Below, piece by piece: positions 9,808 to 20,015 of a stretch of 64,000 nt of DNA. The notes beneath the pieces were generated by a model. It made no database searches and was not told the origin of the DNA. It saw only the letters and a program-made list of their open reading frames with translations. Each line of letters opens with the position of its first letter. Within the stretch, counting starts at the first letter, position 1. This DNA comes from Gammaproteobacteria bacterium. Its GTDB lineage: Bacteria; Pseudomonadota; Gammaproteobacteria; Pseudomonadales; Oleiphilaceae. Location of the stretch: the NCBI GenBank assembly GCA_002747055.1, contig PDSQ01000026.1, forward strand, positions 124,001 to 188,000, read 5' to 3'. The position numbers and the translations under genes were made by a program.

Positions 9808-11409
9808 ATGATCCCTGAAGAAGTCGTCGATATATCGCGACTGCAGTTCGCAGCGGTCGCCTTGTATCATTTCATTTTCGTTCCCCTGACTTTAGGCATG
9901 ACTTTCATTCTTGCCATTATGGAATCCGTGTATGTCATGACCGGTAAGCAGGTCTACAAAGACATGGTCCAATTCTGGGGGAAACTATTCGGTATTAACT
10001 TTGCGCTAGGCGTCGCCACGGGTTTAACCATGGAATTTCAGTTCGGCACCAACTGGTCATACTACTCACATTATGTGGGCGATATCTTCGGCGCCCCGCT
10101 GGCAATTGAAGGTTTGATGGCGTTTTTCCTTGAATCGACTTTCGTCGGCATCTTTTTTTTCGGCTGGGATCGTTTAAGCAAGATCTCACACCTGCTCGTT
10201 ACCTGGCTTATGGCACTGGGAACCAACTTTTCCGCACTGTGGATCCTGGTCGCGAATGGCTGGATGCAAAACCCGGTCGGCTCACAATTCAATATCGAAA
10301 CCATGCGCATGGAAATGACCAGTTTTGCAGAAGTGCTGCTCAACCCAGTTGCACAAGTGAAATTCATTCATACAGTTTCAGCGGGTTATGTCACCGGCTC
10401 GATGTTTGTACTGAGTATCAGTGCCTGGTACCTGTTAAAAGGTCGTGATATCGGTTTTGCCAAACGTTCTTTTGCCGTGGCGGCAGGGTTCGGTATGGCA
10501 TCGATTCTGTCTGTTATCTTGCTGGGTGACGAAAGTGGTTACGAAACAGGTGTGTTGCAAAAAGCCAAGTTGGCCGCGATTGAGGCCGAATGGCATACCC
10601 AACCTGCCCCGGCGGCCTTTACCGTTATCGGGTTCCCAAGTCAGGAAGACAGAGAAACCCATAATGCCATCCAAATTCCCTACTTGATGGGCATTATCGC
10701 TACCCGTTCTCTTGACGAAGAAGTACAAGGTCTGAACGACATTATCGCAGAAAATGAAGTTCGCATTCGCAATTCCATGCAGCTTTATGCACTGTTTGAA
10801 AAAATCCGCAAAGGCGAAGCTTCGCCAGAAGAAACCCAACAGTTTGAAGACAACAAAAAAGACTTTGGCTACGCGCTTCTGCTGAAGCAATTCGCTCCCA
10901 ACGTCGTGGATGCAACCGAGGAGCAGATAAAAGCGGCAGCCGAGGCGTCAATTCCACACGTTGCCCCGTTGTTCTGGTCATTCAGAGTTATGGTTGCATC
11001 AGGCTTCACTATGCTGGTTGTTTTCGCTCTGGCATTTTTTTACACAGCACGACGTAGCGTCTTTGAAAAGCGCTGGTTCCTGTGGCTCTGTTTGCTCAGT
11101 ATTCCGTTACCGTGGATAGCCATCGAAACTGGCTGGCTAGTCGCTGAATACGGACGCCAGCCATGGGCCGTCGGTGAAATTCTGCCAGTATCTACTGCGG
11201 TGTCATCACTGACCTACAACGATATCTTGTCCAGTCTGATTGGTTTTGTCTTGTTCTACACTGTACTGCTATCGATTGAAGTCTATCTGATGCAAAAGTT
11301 CGCCCGGCTTGGCCCAAGCAGTCTGCATACCGGTCGTTACCACCAAGAGCAACCAGGTGGGAAAATGTACTCTAAGCCGTCCACTAACCCAGAAACAGAG
11401 CTGCTGTAA
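9808..11409 (+). CDS. cydA: Cytochrome bd ubiquinol oxidase subunit I
   Basis: CydA carries the three hemes of cytochrome bd, which oxidises quinol and reduces oxygen to water in the inner membrane with high affinity. The 533 residues include the heme ligands expected of the family: His21 (heme b595), His188 in FIHTVSAGY and Met395 in [10 protein letters not shown] (heme b558), plus the conserved Glu101 and Glu109. A long hydrophilic Q-loop (about 250-385) marks the E. coli-like long form. GRQPWAVGE is the usual late block. AAGGAG precedes the ATG. It is the first gene of cydABXDC, behind two FNR boxes. Confidence 0.97.
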   Translation: MIPEEVVDISRLQFAAVALYHFIFVPLTLGMTFILAIMESVYVMTGKQVYKDMVQFWGKLFGINFALGVATGLTMEFQFGTNWSYYSHYVGDIFGAPLAIEGLMAFFLESTFVGIFFFGWDRLSKISHLLVTWLMALGTNFSALWILVANGWMQNPVGSQFNIETMRMEMTSFAEVLLNPVAQVKFIHTVSAGYVTGSMFVLSISAWYLLKGRDIGFAKRSFAVAAGFGMASILSVILLGDESGYETGVLQKAKLAAIEAEWHTQPAPAAFTVIGFPSQEDRETHNAIQIPYLMGIIATRSLDEEVQGLNDIIAENEVRIRNSMQLYALFEKIRKGEASPEETQQFEDNKKDFGYALLLKQFAPNVVDATEEQIKAAAEASIPHVAPLFWSFRVMVASGFTMLVVFALAFFYTARRSVFEKRWFLWLCLLSIPLPWIAIETGWLVAEYGRQPWAVGEILPVSTAVSSLTYNDILSSLIGFVLFYTVLLSIEVYLMQKFARLGPSSLHTGRYHQEQPGGKMYSKPSTNPETELL

Positions 11410-11421
11410 GGAGAATTTATC

Positions 11422-12567
11422 ATGGAGTTTATAGATTATCCTACCCTGAAAATGGTCTGGTGGGTTCTGGTCGGAGTGCTGTGGTTAGGCTTCGCCATGA
11501 CCGAAGGTTTCGACATGGGGGTCGGTATGCTGCTGCCGTTTGTCGGCAAAACCGATGAGGAACGCCGCGTCGCAATCAATGCAGTTGCGCCACACTGGGA
11601 CGGTAATCAGGTCTGGTTGATTTTAGCCGCAGGCGCGATTTTTGCAGCATGGCCGATTGTCTACGCGACCACCTTCTCAGGCTTTTATATGGCGTTGATG
11701 ATAATGCTGTTTTCACTGTTTTTCCGTCCGGTCGGCTTTGACTACCGTTCCAAACTGGAACACAAGCGATGGCGCAGTACTTGGGACTGGGGACTGTTTA
11801 TATCCGGTGTCGTACCACCGCTGATTTTGGGTGTCGCTTTCGGCAACCTGTTTTTAGGCGTGCCATTCCATTACGACGATTATCTGCGTTCGTTCTACGA
11901 TGGCAACTTTTTCGGTCTGCTGCATCCCTTTGCTGTTTTGTCTGGTTTACTAGCGGTCAGCATGTTTGTCATGCATGGCGGCGCCTACCTGATGATGCGC
12001 AGCAGTCATGACGTGTACGACCGCACCCGCCGATATACCCAGTGGGCAGCGCTAGCGGTGATGGGACTGTTTGTTTTGGAAGGCATCTGGCTGTGGTTCG
12101 GCATCGATGGCTATGTTATCACCAGCGTCATCGATGAAGCTGCCAACCCTAATCCTTTAGGTAAGACAGTTGAAATAGTTGACGGAGCATGGTTTGCCAA
12201 CTACGACCAATACCCATTGACCATGCTGGCCCCGGTAGCGGGTATTGCAGGCGCATTCGGCGCGTTCTTAACGGCGCGATTAAAGATGCCTGGTAGCGCT
12301 TTTGCACTTACCACCCTAAGCTTGTTTGGTATTATTCTAACCGGGGCATTCGCATTGTTTCCATTTATTTTGCCATCGAGCACTCACCCTGGACACAGCC
12401 TGACTATTTGGGATGCCGCATCCAGTGAGTTAACCTTGAGCATTATGCTTTTTGCCACTCTGTTATTCGTGCCCATTGTTTTGTTCTACACCGTCTGGTG
12501 TTACGTCAAACTGTGGGGCAAGTTTACAGTTGAAGACATTCGCGCCAACGAGCACTCACTTTACTAG
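11422..12567 (+). CDS. cydB: Cytochrome bd ubiquinol oxidase subunit II
   Basis: CydB is the heme-free partner of CydA and is needed to assemble the oxidase. The 381-residue protein has about eight to nine membrane segments and the family blocks FAMTEGFDMGVGMLLPF and NAVAPHWDGNQVWLI near the N-terminus. It starts 12 bp after the cydA stop with AAGGAG before the ATG, so it is co-translated with cydA. Confidence 0.97.
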   Translation: MEFIDYPTLKMVWWVLVGVLWLGFAMTEGFDMGVGMLLPFVGKTDEERRVAINAVAPHWDGNQVWLILAAGAIFAAWPIVYATTFSGFYMALMIMLFSLFFRPVGFDYRSKLEHKRWRSTWDWGLFISGVVPPLILGVAFGNLFLGVPFHYDDYLRSFYDGNFFGLLHPFAVLSGLLAVSMFVMHGGAYLMMRSSHDVYDRTRRYTQWAALAVMGLFVLEGIWLWFGIDGYVITSVIDEAANPNPLGKTVEIVDGAWFANYDQYPLTMLAPVAGIAGAFGAFLTARLKMPGSAFALTTLSLFGIILTGAFALFPFILPSSTHPGHSLTIWDAASSELTLSIMLFATLLFVPIVLFYTVWCYVKLWGKFTVEDIRANEHSLY

Positions 12568-12579
12568 AGGAGGTTGACT

Positions 12580-12681
12580 GTGTGGTATTTCGCTTGGATT
12601 CTCGGTGTATTACTGGCCTGTGCTTTCGGCATTATCAATGTAATGTGGCTGGAATTAAATGGTCTGGATGACGACGAGTAA
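12580..12681 (+). CDS. cydX: Cytochrome bd small subunit CydX (33 residues)
   Basis: This short gene starts at GTG 12580 behind a near-perfect ribosome site (GAGGAGG, 12567-12573) and ends at TAA 12681. It encodes MWYFAWILGVLLACAFGIIN and 13 more residues ending in DDDE. MWYFAWILG and the LLAC segment are the CydX/YbgT hallmark. CydX is a single-span subunit that stabilises the hemes of cytochrome bd. Its place right after cydB is the standard one. It is short enough to be missed by automatic callers. Confidence 0.95.
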   Translation: MWYFAWILGVLLACAFGIINVMWLELNGLDDDE

Positions 12682-12690
12682 TGGTATTGA

Positions 12691-14535
12691 ATGGCCAAGG
12701 TGACTGATTCAGCCATCCCGGCATTTCTCAAAGCCCAGAAACCACTGGCAGGGTTTTGTTTGAAATTGTCGGTTGGCCTGGGTTTGCTTTCAGGTCTGTT
12801 GCTCATCGCTCAGACCTGGTGCCTAGCCAGTATTATCAATGCCGTTATTTTCAACGACGCCACCCTGGGTGATGTCACTTTTTTTCTTACGACACTGTTG
12901 GCCCTGTTCTTGTTACGCGCAGGGTTAAACTGGGCCTCTGAACAAGCCGCAGTGACGGCGGCTATGCGCGTCAAACGCGGCCTGCGACAACGATTGCATC
13001 AAACCCTTTTCGATGTCGGCCCTCTTTTTTTGAACAATGAACGTAGCGGCGAACTGGTCAACACCGTGGTTGACGGTGTTGATGCCCTGGAAAACTACTA
13101 TGCCCGTTATTTGCCCGTCATGTCATTGGTGGCGTTGCTACCTTTATCCATTCTGGTATTTGTCTTTCCAATTGACTGGATCTCCGGTGTCATTTTATTG
13201 GTCACCGCCCCCCTGATTCCATTTTTTATGATCATGATAGGCAAGGGTACCGAGCGACTGAACAAACGGCAATGGCGCAAACTGGCGCGTATGAGTGCGC
13301 ATTTTCTGGACATGATTCAGGGACTCACTACCCTTAAACTGTTTAATGCCAGCCGTCGCGAAGCACAAGTGATTAGCCGGATTTCTGATGACTATCGTCT
13401 TAGCACCATGTCCGTATTGAGAGTGGCATTTTTATCGTCTCTGTTGCTGGAATTTCTATCTACCGTGAGTATTGCGATGGTTGCGGTACTGGTGGGTTTC
13501 CGCCTTATGTATGGCGAGCTGGATTTCTTTTTCGGATTTTTTGCATTGCTGTTAGCGCCCGAGTTCTACCTGCCATTGCGAAGTATGGGTACACATTATC
13601 ATGCGAAAATGGAAGCGATCGGTGCCGCCGAAAAAATGCTGGAAGTACTGGAACCTGAAAAGGTGGAGTTGGATGACGGAACAGAGCCATTGCTCAAAAA
13701 AACAGGTGTTGAGACAATGGCCAATTCGACTTCGAGATCAAAATTCAATCCAACCACCGACGCCTCTGCCAGCATAGAAACGGCCAACCGCATAGGCATT
13801 GAATTCGACAATGTCTGTTTCGATTATGCGCCCGGGCGCCCGGCGTTAAAGAACGTTTCACTTACCATTAGGCCCAACGAAAACATGGCTATTGTCGGTC
13901 AAACCGGTGCTGGCAAAAGTACACTGATGAACTTGTTGCTCGGTTTTATCAGGCCACAATCCGGCACCATTAAAATCAACGACACGGCATTACAAACTGA
14001 TCAACTTGAAGCATGGCGCAAACAAATTGCGTGGATGCCACAGCGGGCACATTTGTTCCATGGTTCGGTTCGGGAAAATATTGCACTGGGCCAACCCGAC
14101 GCCGATGATCCGAAGCTCGATCAGGCAATCAGAGCCGCCGCCAACGCGGCACAAATTGCCAGCACGATTGAACAACTGCCTGAACAATATGACACACATG
14201 TCGGTGAACATGGTGTCGGTTTCTCCGGTGGCCAAATTCAACGAATCGCTTTGGCCAGAGCGTTTTTTAAAAATGCACCCGTTATGTTACTGGATGAACC
14301 CACAGCCCATTTGGACCTGGAAAGTGAACAACTTATCCAGCAAAGCCTGCCAACACTTACCCGGAATCGCACGGTGATCAGTATCGCGCATCGCCTGAAT
14401 ACCGTCAAACAGGCAGATCGCATTGTGCTGCTCGATAACGGAAAAGTGCTCGCGGTTGGCAAGCATGAAAAGCTGATGACAGAACAGCCGGTCTATGCCG
14501 AAATGGTATCGCGCTTTCAGCGAGGTGCCAGATGA
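12691..14535 (+). CDS. cydD: ABC transporter CydD, cysteine/glutathione exporter subunit
   Basis: CydD pairs with CydC as a heterodimeric inner-membrane ABC exporter needed to assemble cytochrome bd; the family exports reduced thiols and binds heme. The 614 residues have six membrane segments (about 20-320) and an ATPase with Walker A GQTGAGKST, signature FSGGQIQR and Walker B VMLLDEPTAHLD. A low-complexity linker at about 330-370 separates the halves. It starts 9 bp after cydX and overlaps cydC by 4 bp, so all five genes form one operon. Confidence 0.93.
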   Translation: MAKVTDSAIPAFLKAQKPLAGFCLKLSVGLGLLSGLLLIAQTWCLASIINAVIFNDATLGDVTFFLTTLLALFLLRAGLNWASEQAAVTAAMRVKRGLRQRLHQTLFDVGPLFLNNERSGELVNTVVDGVDALENYYARYLPVMSLVALLPLSILVFVFPIDWISGVILLVTAPLIPFFMIMIGKGTERLNKRQWRKLARMSAHFLDMIQGLTTLKLFNASRREAQVISRISDDYRLSTMSVLRVAFLSSLLLEFLSTVSIAMVAVLVGFRLMYGELDFFFGFFALLLAPEFYLPLRSMGTHYHAKMEAIGAAEKMLEVLEPEKVELDDGTEPLLKKTGVETMANSTSRSKFNPTTDASASIETANRIGIEFDNVCFDYAPGRPALKNVSLTIRPNENMAIVGQTGAGKSTLMNLLLGFIRPQSGTIKINDTALQTDQLEAWRKQIAWMPQRAHLFHGSVRENIALGQPDADDPKLDQAIRAAANAAQIASTIEQLPEQYDTHVGEHGVGFSGGQIQRIALARAFFKNAPVMLLDEPTAHLDLESEQLIQQSLPTLTRNRTVISIAHRLNTVKQADRIVLLDNGKVLAVGKHEKLMTEQPVYAEMVSRFQRGAR

Positions 14536-16301
14536 CGCAAAACACCGATAACAGGTCAATGACAAACCAGGCTAACAACAATGCCACAAAATCAAACCGC
14601 AATAAACCAGCTCGTGCAATGAGTCACTGGCAAGTCACCCGAAGACTGTTGGGACTGATGCGTCCGTGGTGGGGCTGGATGTTATTGGGGGCTTTTTTAT
14701 CCTTGCTTACCATTTTGGCGAATATCAGCTTGATGGCATTGTCCGGCTGGTTTATCGCGGCCATGGCCATTGCCGGTGTCTCGGGTACAAGCGTGAACTA
14801 TTTCACGCCCTCCGCCGGCATTCGCGCTTTCGCTATTCTGCGCACCATCGGTCGTTACGGTGAGCGATTGGTCACCCACGAAGCCACCTTCCGCTTACTC
14901 GCCACATTGCGAACCTGGTTTTATCAGCATTTGGAGCCCTTAGTTCCTGCCGTTTTGCAAAACTATCGCAGTGGCGACTTACTCAGCCGAATTCGTGCCG
15001 ATATCGACGCATTGGAAAACTTCTATTTGAGAATCCTGGCACCAATCCTGGTTACCGCTATTATCAGCGCATTACTGTTGCTTTTCTTGGCACAATTCGA
15101 TCTCTTGCTGGCCATTATCGAAGGGGTGTTTTTGCTGATTGCAGGTATCGCTGTTCCGATATTGGTCAACCATCTGGCACAAAAGCCCTCTGCCCGCAGC
15201 ATTGAAACCAAATCGGAATTGCGCTCTGCGGTAATCGACAGCGCGCAGGGAATGAGTGAAATATTGATTTATGGTGCAGCAAAAAACCAAACCGCCAAAG
15301 TCGATAAACTGAGTGAACGCTTACTAGCCGATCAACAACATCTGGCCAAACTCAATGGTGGCACCCAATCCACGTTAGGGCTGTTGGCCAATCTCAGCAT
15401 GTGGTTTATGTTATTGGTGGCAATTCCGATGGTCTCTGTCGGCAATCTGGCACCCGCCAACCTGGCGATGCTGGCGCTGTTTGCGTTAGCCAGTTTTGAA
15501 GCGATCATGCCGTTGCCATTGGCATTTCAAACCCTCCCCGGAACTCTGGCCGCAGCTCGCCGGTTATTTGATATTGTCGATAGTGAACCTGCCGTTCGGG
15601 AACCTGCCACCACCAGGATTGTTCCTGAAAGCGGCGACATCGATCTGAAAAATGTCAGCCTGCGCTACCCAGATCGCCAGCATTTTGCCCTTCAGTCAAT
15701 TGACCTGCACATACCGCAAGGTTCACACATCGCCATCACCGGACCCAGCGGTTCAGGGAAAAGCACACTAATCAACGCGCTTTTACGTTTTTGGCCACTG
15801 GAGTCAGGCAGCATTCATTTTGGAGGAGTGAATATCGATCAATTCGATAGCGAAGATTTACGTGCCCGATTCGCTGTCGCCGCTCAACAAAGTACACTGT
15901 TTAACAGCACTGTCAAACGTAATTTATTGCTGGCAAACCCTAATGCCAGTGATGAAGAAATCATCGAGGTATGTAAACTTACCCAGGTTCATGACTTTAT
16001 TGAAACACTGCCGGATGGCTATGAGACCTATATCGGCGAGGCCGGGCATAAACTATCCGGTGGCCAAATTCGCCGACTTGGCGTAGCACGCACCTTATTG
16101 AAGCCCGCGCCGATATTGATTTTGGACGAACCTGGTGAAGGGCTGGACAGTATCACCGAGCAAAATATGCTGCAAGCCATCTTCAAACAAACCGAAAAAA
16201 GAACCATAATACTCATTACTCACCACCAAGTCGGCCTGGACAACATGCACCAGATTATTCAATTGCAACAAGGCTCCGTTATTAAAAATCTCAGGAAATA
16301 A
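14532..16301 (+). CDS. cydC: ABC transporter CydC, cysteine/glutathione exporter subunit
   Basis: CydC is the partner of CydD. The 589 residues have a membrane domain (about 35-330) and an ATPase with Walker A GPSGSGKST, signature LSGGQIRR and Walker B LILDEPGEGLD. The D-loop region reads GEGLD where most ABC proteins have TxxLD, as in other CydC proteins that have TEGLD; here Thr is Gly. ATGA overlap with cydD indicates translational coupling. It is the last gene of the cyd operon. Confidence 0.93.
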   Translation: MTQNTDNRSMTNQANNNATKSNRNKPARAMSHWQVTRRLLGLMRPWWGWMLLGAFLSLLTILANISLMALSGWFIAAMAIAGVSGTSVNYFTPSAGIRAFAILRTIGRYGERLVTHEATFRLLATLRTWFYQHLEPLVPAVLQNYRSGDLLSRIRADIDALENFYLRILAPILVTAIISALLLLFLAQFDLLLAIIEGVFLLIAGIAVPILVNHLAQKPSARSIETKSELRSAVIDSAQGMSEILIYGAAKNQTAKVDKLSERLLADQQHLAKLNGGTQSTLGLLANLSMWFMLLVAIPMVSVGNLAPANLAMLALFALASFEAIMPLPLAFQTLPGTLAAARRLFDIVDSEPAVREPATTRIVPESGDIDLKNVSLRYPDRQHFALQSIDLHIPQGSHIAITGPSGSGKSTLINALLRFWPLESGSIHFGGVNIDQFDSEDLRARFAVAAQQSTLFNSTVKRNLLLANPNASDEEIIEVCKLTQVHDFIETLPDGYETYIGEAGHKLSGGQIRRLGVARTLLKPAPILILDEPGEGLDSITEQNMLQAIFKQTEKRTIILITHHQVGLDNMHQIIQLQQGSVIKNLRK

Positions 16302-16349
16302 GCGAAGCCTGTTTCAACCAAATTCATACCAAGATCACTGATCCACAAA

Positions 16350-17732
16350 ATGAACGCGTTAAGTGAAAAAAGGACAAAAAAGGGATTTCTCAAAAATATT
16401 CTGTTTGGCGTTGCACTATTGATAGGCGTTTTAATTTGCGTCTTATTGATTGCCCTGGCCAAAATCATCAGCCATGATCCGCTGGTAGCGGAGATCGCTG
16501 AGGTCAATACCGAGAGCGCAGTTCAAGCGAAAAGAGTGGCAATGCAACTCTACCAAGACCTGTTGAATGAAGATTTATCGAAGGAAGAAAGACAGCGACA
16601 GTTTACCCTGCAACTCTCCGCGCAAGATGTAAATGGCATCGTTGCACTGGCTACACGCGGTTTTCCAAGACTAAAAGGAAGAGTAAATATCGCTCCGCTG
16701 GCAATAATTGGCGCCTTTACCCTGGATATCCCCACAACTCCAGCAGGCCGATACGTCAATATGACAGTAACCGTATTGCCTTCGGCAGACGGTTTGTCAG
16801 TCTATCGCGTTTCCTTGGGTGATCTTGATATTCCAGGTGATTTAGCTCTTGCTTTTGTCGAAATTGTATTGAACCGATTCATCGCAAACGAATCTTTCGG
16901 CACCAAGCTGATTAATGCGGTGGACGCGATTGAAGTCACTCACTCCACGTTGACCCTTAAGTATCATCCCATTCCAAACTTCAGGCAGACAATCATCAGC
17001 ACCAAACAGCAAGTCAAGGATATGCGAAATAACATGGCTGTATTTGGCGACCCCAAGGTGATTCGGGCTTACTATGAGCATATTTGCGCATTCCATCCAA
17101 AAATCAGTGGCATTGGTGAAGCCCATTTTGGCTATTACCTGCGTTCCGTGTTTTCGCTGGCAGAAAAGCGCAGCCATTTGAGCGAGCTGCCAGTAGAAGA
17201 GAATAAAGCCGCAATACTGGCATTGGCTATATTTCTTGGCTCGCCCTATTTCGATTCGGTTATCGGGGCACTGGATCAAAACACGCTGAATCAATGCCAG
17301 CCGAAAAAGACCAAAGTGACACTTGCAAATCGAAATGACCTGCGCTTGCATTTTATTTTCTCTGCCGCATTAAAACTGCTTTCAGATAGTGGACTCAGTT
17401 TCGCTATAGGCGAGTTCAAAGAGTTGTTGGACACACAACAAGGCGGCTCCGGTTTCAGCTATGCGGATTTGGCCGCGGATAGAGCAGGCATCCGTTTTGC
17501 CGAAATCAGTCAACGCAAGAACGATGCACTTAAAGTACAGACAATGGCATCCCGGTTTGCCGATGAACAGACTTTTTTTCCCGATATTACCGGACTACCA
17601 GAGGGTATTTCTCGAAAGGAATTTGAAAAACGCGGCGGTATCGAAAGTGACTATTACAAGAATTATCTGACAACAATTAATCGGAGAATTGACCTATTGC
17701 CACTGTATAGAAACCTGGAAGCCAGGTTTTGA
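16350..17732 (+). CDS. Conserved-looking membrane-anchored protein, unknown function
   Basis: I do not recognise this 460-residue protein. It has one strong membrane segment at about residues 17-41, after a basic N-terminus (SEKRTKKGFLK), so the large remaining part is probably periplasmic. Residues 55-215 are mixed alpha/beta and could hold a lipid- or ligand-binding fold; 330-420 contain SGFSYADLAADRAGIRFAE, which loosely recalls murein- or peptidase-associated modules, but no catalytic set is visible. It starts 49 bp after cydC on the same strand and ends 13 bp before the convergent bioN-like gene. Confidence 0.6.
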   Translation: MNALSEKRTKKGFLKNILFGVALLIGVLICVLLIALAKIISHDPLVAEIAEVNTESAVQAKRVAMQLYQDLLNEDLSKEERQRQFTLQLSAQDVNGIVALATRGFPRLKGRVNIAPLAIIGAFTLDIPTTPAGRYVNMTVTVLPSADGLSVYRVSLGDLDIPGDLALAFVEIVLNRFIANESFGTKLINAVDAIEVTHSTLTLKYHPIPNFRQTIISTKQQVKDMRNNMAVFGDPKVIRAYYEHICAFHPKISGIGEAHFGYYLRSVFSLAEKRSHLSELPVEENKAAILALAIFLGSPYFDSVIGALDQNTLNQCQPKKTKVTLANRNDLRLHFIFSAALKLLSDSGLSFAIGEFKELLDTQQGGSGFSYADLAADRAGIRFAEISQRKNDALKVQTMASRFADEQTFFPDITGLPEGISRKEFEKRGGIESDYYKNYLTTINRRIDLLPLYRNLEARF

Positions 17733-17745
17733 TCGAGCGAACACG

Positions 17746-18495
17746 CTACAAGAAAAACGTCATAAGAGTGTAGGCGATGGCCAAAAGGAAAGCGAGGCGT
17801 TCGTTACCACTAGGGGAAAAACACGGGTCTGTTCGGTGTTCCGTATAACATCTGGCTTCCATGGCCAAACCCAGGGTATCAGCCTGACCAAAGGTTTTAG
17901 AGAGCAGAGCCATTGCGTGGGTGGTGATGCGTTTTATCGGGTTTTTTCGGTTATCTCCGCATCGAGCGATTATGGCCTGGCCAATTTCCCGAGACTGGCT
18001 GAAAATCAGTGGCAGAAAACGTAAGGACAGTCCCATAATCATCGCCGCTCTTTTTTCCGGAACAAATGGAATGGGGCCAAGGAACCATTGAAAGGCCGCT
18101 TTTAGTTGCGACGGGCTGGTGGTTGACGAGAAGACAATACCCAGAATCATGATATTAAAAAAACGCAGGGCTACTATTCCTCCCTCATTGACCCCTTCAA
18201 AGGTGATGTCACTGCCAAAAAACGAAATTAGCGGCGTGCCCGGAGTGACCAGTGCCCTGACTAGAAATATAGCGAATAAAAAAACCAGGAAGATTTTTAG
18301 TTCCGTTAACAGGGACAACAAAGTGGCTCCCAAACGGTTCAGTAACAGGAGCAGCGGAATTAACAACAATATCGCGGCAGCCCATTGAGCGGCAGCCAGA
18401 CTTGCCCCCCAAAGGCAAAGAATGGCCAATTTGCATCTGGGGTCAAGTCGATGTATTACCGACTCTCCGGATTTGAATTCAAAGATGGACGTCAT
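17746..18495 (-). CDS. bioN: ECF transporter transmembrane subunit EcfT/BioN
   Basis: EcfT is the membrane coupling subunit of energy-coupling-factor importers. The 249-residue protein has about six hydrophobic stretches, the N-terminal SVIHRLDPRCKL block of the family, and two cytoplasmic Ala-Arg motifs (IIARCG and MEARCY) that dock the ATPase. It overlaps the ATPase gene by 17 bp and ends the bioY-ecfA-ecfT operon, so it most likely serves biotin uptake. Confidence 0.88.
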   Translation of the reverse strand: MTSIFEFKSGESVIHRLDPRCKLAILCLWGASLAAAQWAAAILLLIPLLLLLNRLGATLLSLLTELKIFLVFLFAIFLVRALVTPGTPLISFFGSDITFEGVNEGGIVALRFFNIMILGIVFSSTTSPSQLKAAFQWFLGPIPFVPEKRAAMIMGLSLRFLPLIFSQSREIGQAIIARCGDNRKNPIKRITTHAMALLSKTFGQADTLGLAMEARCYTEHRTDPCFSPSGNERLAFLLAIAYTLMTFFL

Positions 18496-19228
18496 TTTCC
18501 GATGCCTTACAGGTACAAAGGGGTTTCAAGCCGTAATGCGTCAGATAAGGAGCCAAATCCTGAACCGAACCTATCGCTGCTATCTTGCCTTTTTCCATAA
18601 TCATCATCCGATGCGCATCCCCGATAATCAAATCCAAATCGTGGCTTGCCATAATGATGGTTTTTCCCTCTTGATTCAGTTGCCGAAGCAATTGAGCCAG
18701 GTTTTCAGCTGTGCAATAGTCCAGATTCGCAAAGGGTTCGTCAAAAATAATAATTTCAGGATCCATGACCAGAATACCGGCGATAGTCAATTTTCGTTTT
18801 TCTCCGCCGGACAAAGCACCGGGATGGCGTTGACTGAACCGGTCGAGGCCGAATTGTTTCAAAATCCGTTGAACCCGATCATCGATCTCCGCCCTGCAAA
18901 GTCTCAGGTTTTCAGGCCCGAAAGCGACCTCACTGAACACGGTTTCTCCAACGATCTGGGTATCGGCGTCCTGGAACACCATGCCTATGCTTTGGCGGGT
19001 GTGGACCAAGTTATTAAAAATATCTTTACCGTGAAGGCGAATTTCTCCGCTGTCCGGTTCAAGCAAACCGTTCATATGGCGAATAAGGGTCGTTTTACCT
19101 GATCCATTAGCTCCGGCCAGAACAAGATATTCTCCGTTGGCAACAGTGAGGTTGATATTTTCTATGCCACTATCAGGGTGACCGTAATGATGTGACAGGT
19201 TAGCTATTTCAAGAATGGGACGGGCCAT
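18479..19228 (-). CDS. bioM: ECF transporter ATPase EcfA/BioM
   Basis: The 249-residue ABC ATPase powers biotin uptake with BioY and BioN. It has Walker A AGANGSGKTT, Q-loop MVFQDADTQIVGETV (the ECF-type Q-helix), signature LSGGEKRKL and Walker B IIIFDEPFANLD, with the switch His in MASHDLD. It overlaps both neighbours (20 bp with bioY, 17 bp with bioN). One ATPase gene is present, so the complex would carry a homodimer of it. Confidence 0.9.
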   Translation of the reverse strand: MARPILEIANLSHHYGHPDSGIENINLTVANGEYLVLAGANGSGKTTLIRHMNGLLEPDSGEIRLHGKDIFNNLVHTRQSIGMVFQDADTQIVGETVFSEVAFGPENLRLCRAEIDDRVQRILKQFGLDRFSQRHPGALSGGEKRKLTIAGILVMDPEIIIFDEPFANLDYCTAENLAQLLRQLNQEGKTIIMASHDLDLIIGDAHRMMIMEKGKIAAIGSVQDLAPYLTHYGLKPLCTCKASENDVHL

Positions 19229-19769
19229 GAGAGTCGCCTGAATGGGGTTTTTTTTCTATGATGGGGCGAATTTTCTGAGCGATGAACAGAGCCGCGACAA
19301 TCTTCAGGACATTTCCGATAAGAAATGGATACATACCCACAGCAAGGGCTTTGGACCAAGACATGGCAAAGGCATATTTCAACCAGGGAACACCTACGGC
19401 ATAAACAATGACACTACCTGTGATCAGGGCAATCAGATCACCTGTTCGTGTCTGTTTCATGGTCTTGGAAATCATACCGGTAGCCCAGACAGCAGGTAAA
19501 TAGCCAAGCAGATAACCGCCAGTGGGGCCGAATAATTTACCTATGCCGGCAGTGCCGCCGGCAAATACCGGGAGCCCTGCAAAGCCAACAAACAGATAGA
19601 CGGCGACACAGCCCACCCCCCATACCGGGCCCAGAATCAAGCCTGCCAGAAGCACAAACATATTTTGCAAGACGATCGGAACCGGGCCGATGGGGATAGC
19701 TATAAAAGCGCCACAGGCTATAAGGGCGACAAAAAGAGCAGTGTATATAGTGCGTTTAACTGGGTTCAT
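19209..19769 (-). CDS. bioY: Biotin transporter substrate-binding subunit BioY
   Basis: BioY is the S-component that binds biotin in the membrane. The 186 residues hold about six membrane segments and the family blocks IPIGPVPIVLQN near the N-terminus and GPTGGYLLGYLPA in the middle. It is the first gene of a three-gene minus-strand operon with overlapping starts and stops. No BirA operator palindrome was recognised upstream. No biotin synthesis gene is in the window. Confidence 0.93.
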   Translation of the reverse strand: MNPVKRTIYTALFVALIACGAFIAIPIGPVPIVLQNMFVLLAGLILGPVWGVGCVAVYLFVGFAGLPVFAGGTAGIGKLFGPTGGYLLGYLPAVWATGMISKTMKQTRTGDLIALITGSVIVYAVGVPWLKYAFAMSWSKALAVGMYPFLIGNVLKIVAALFIAQKIRPIIEKKPHSGDSHGPSHS

Positions 19770-20015
19770 TGACTTTCTTTCCTTTATCCTTAGTTTTATT
19801 CAACGCGTTAGCTAAGGGCGCCTATCCTACCCAGTTATCCAAGCCACATAAAGTCCCAGGATCAATATATTGTCGACTGAACGTTCATTACAAAAGTTTT
19901 CTCTGTTACAAGCTGGTAGAATCGGTTAAATTTCCTGACAGCTTATCTACTTGAAATTGTTAACGACAGGTTCTTGATACGCCATTTCTATCCGGCAATC
20001 ACTTTGGAGAGCATC

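Noticed and set aside
19770..20015. BirA operator before bioY
   Set aside because: TTGTAAC-like words occur, but the two halves with the right spacing and orientation are not present.
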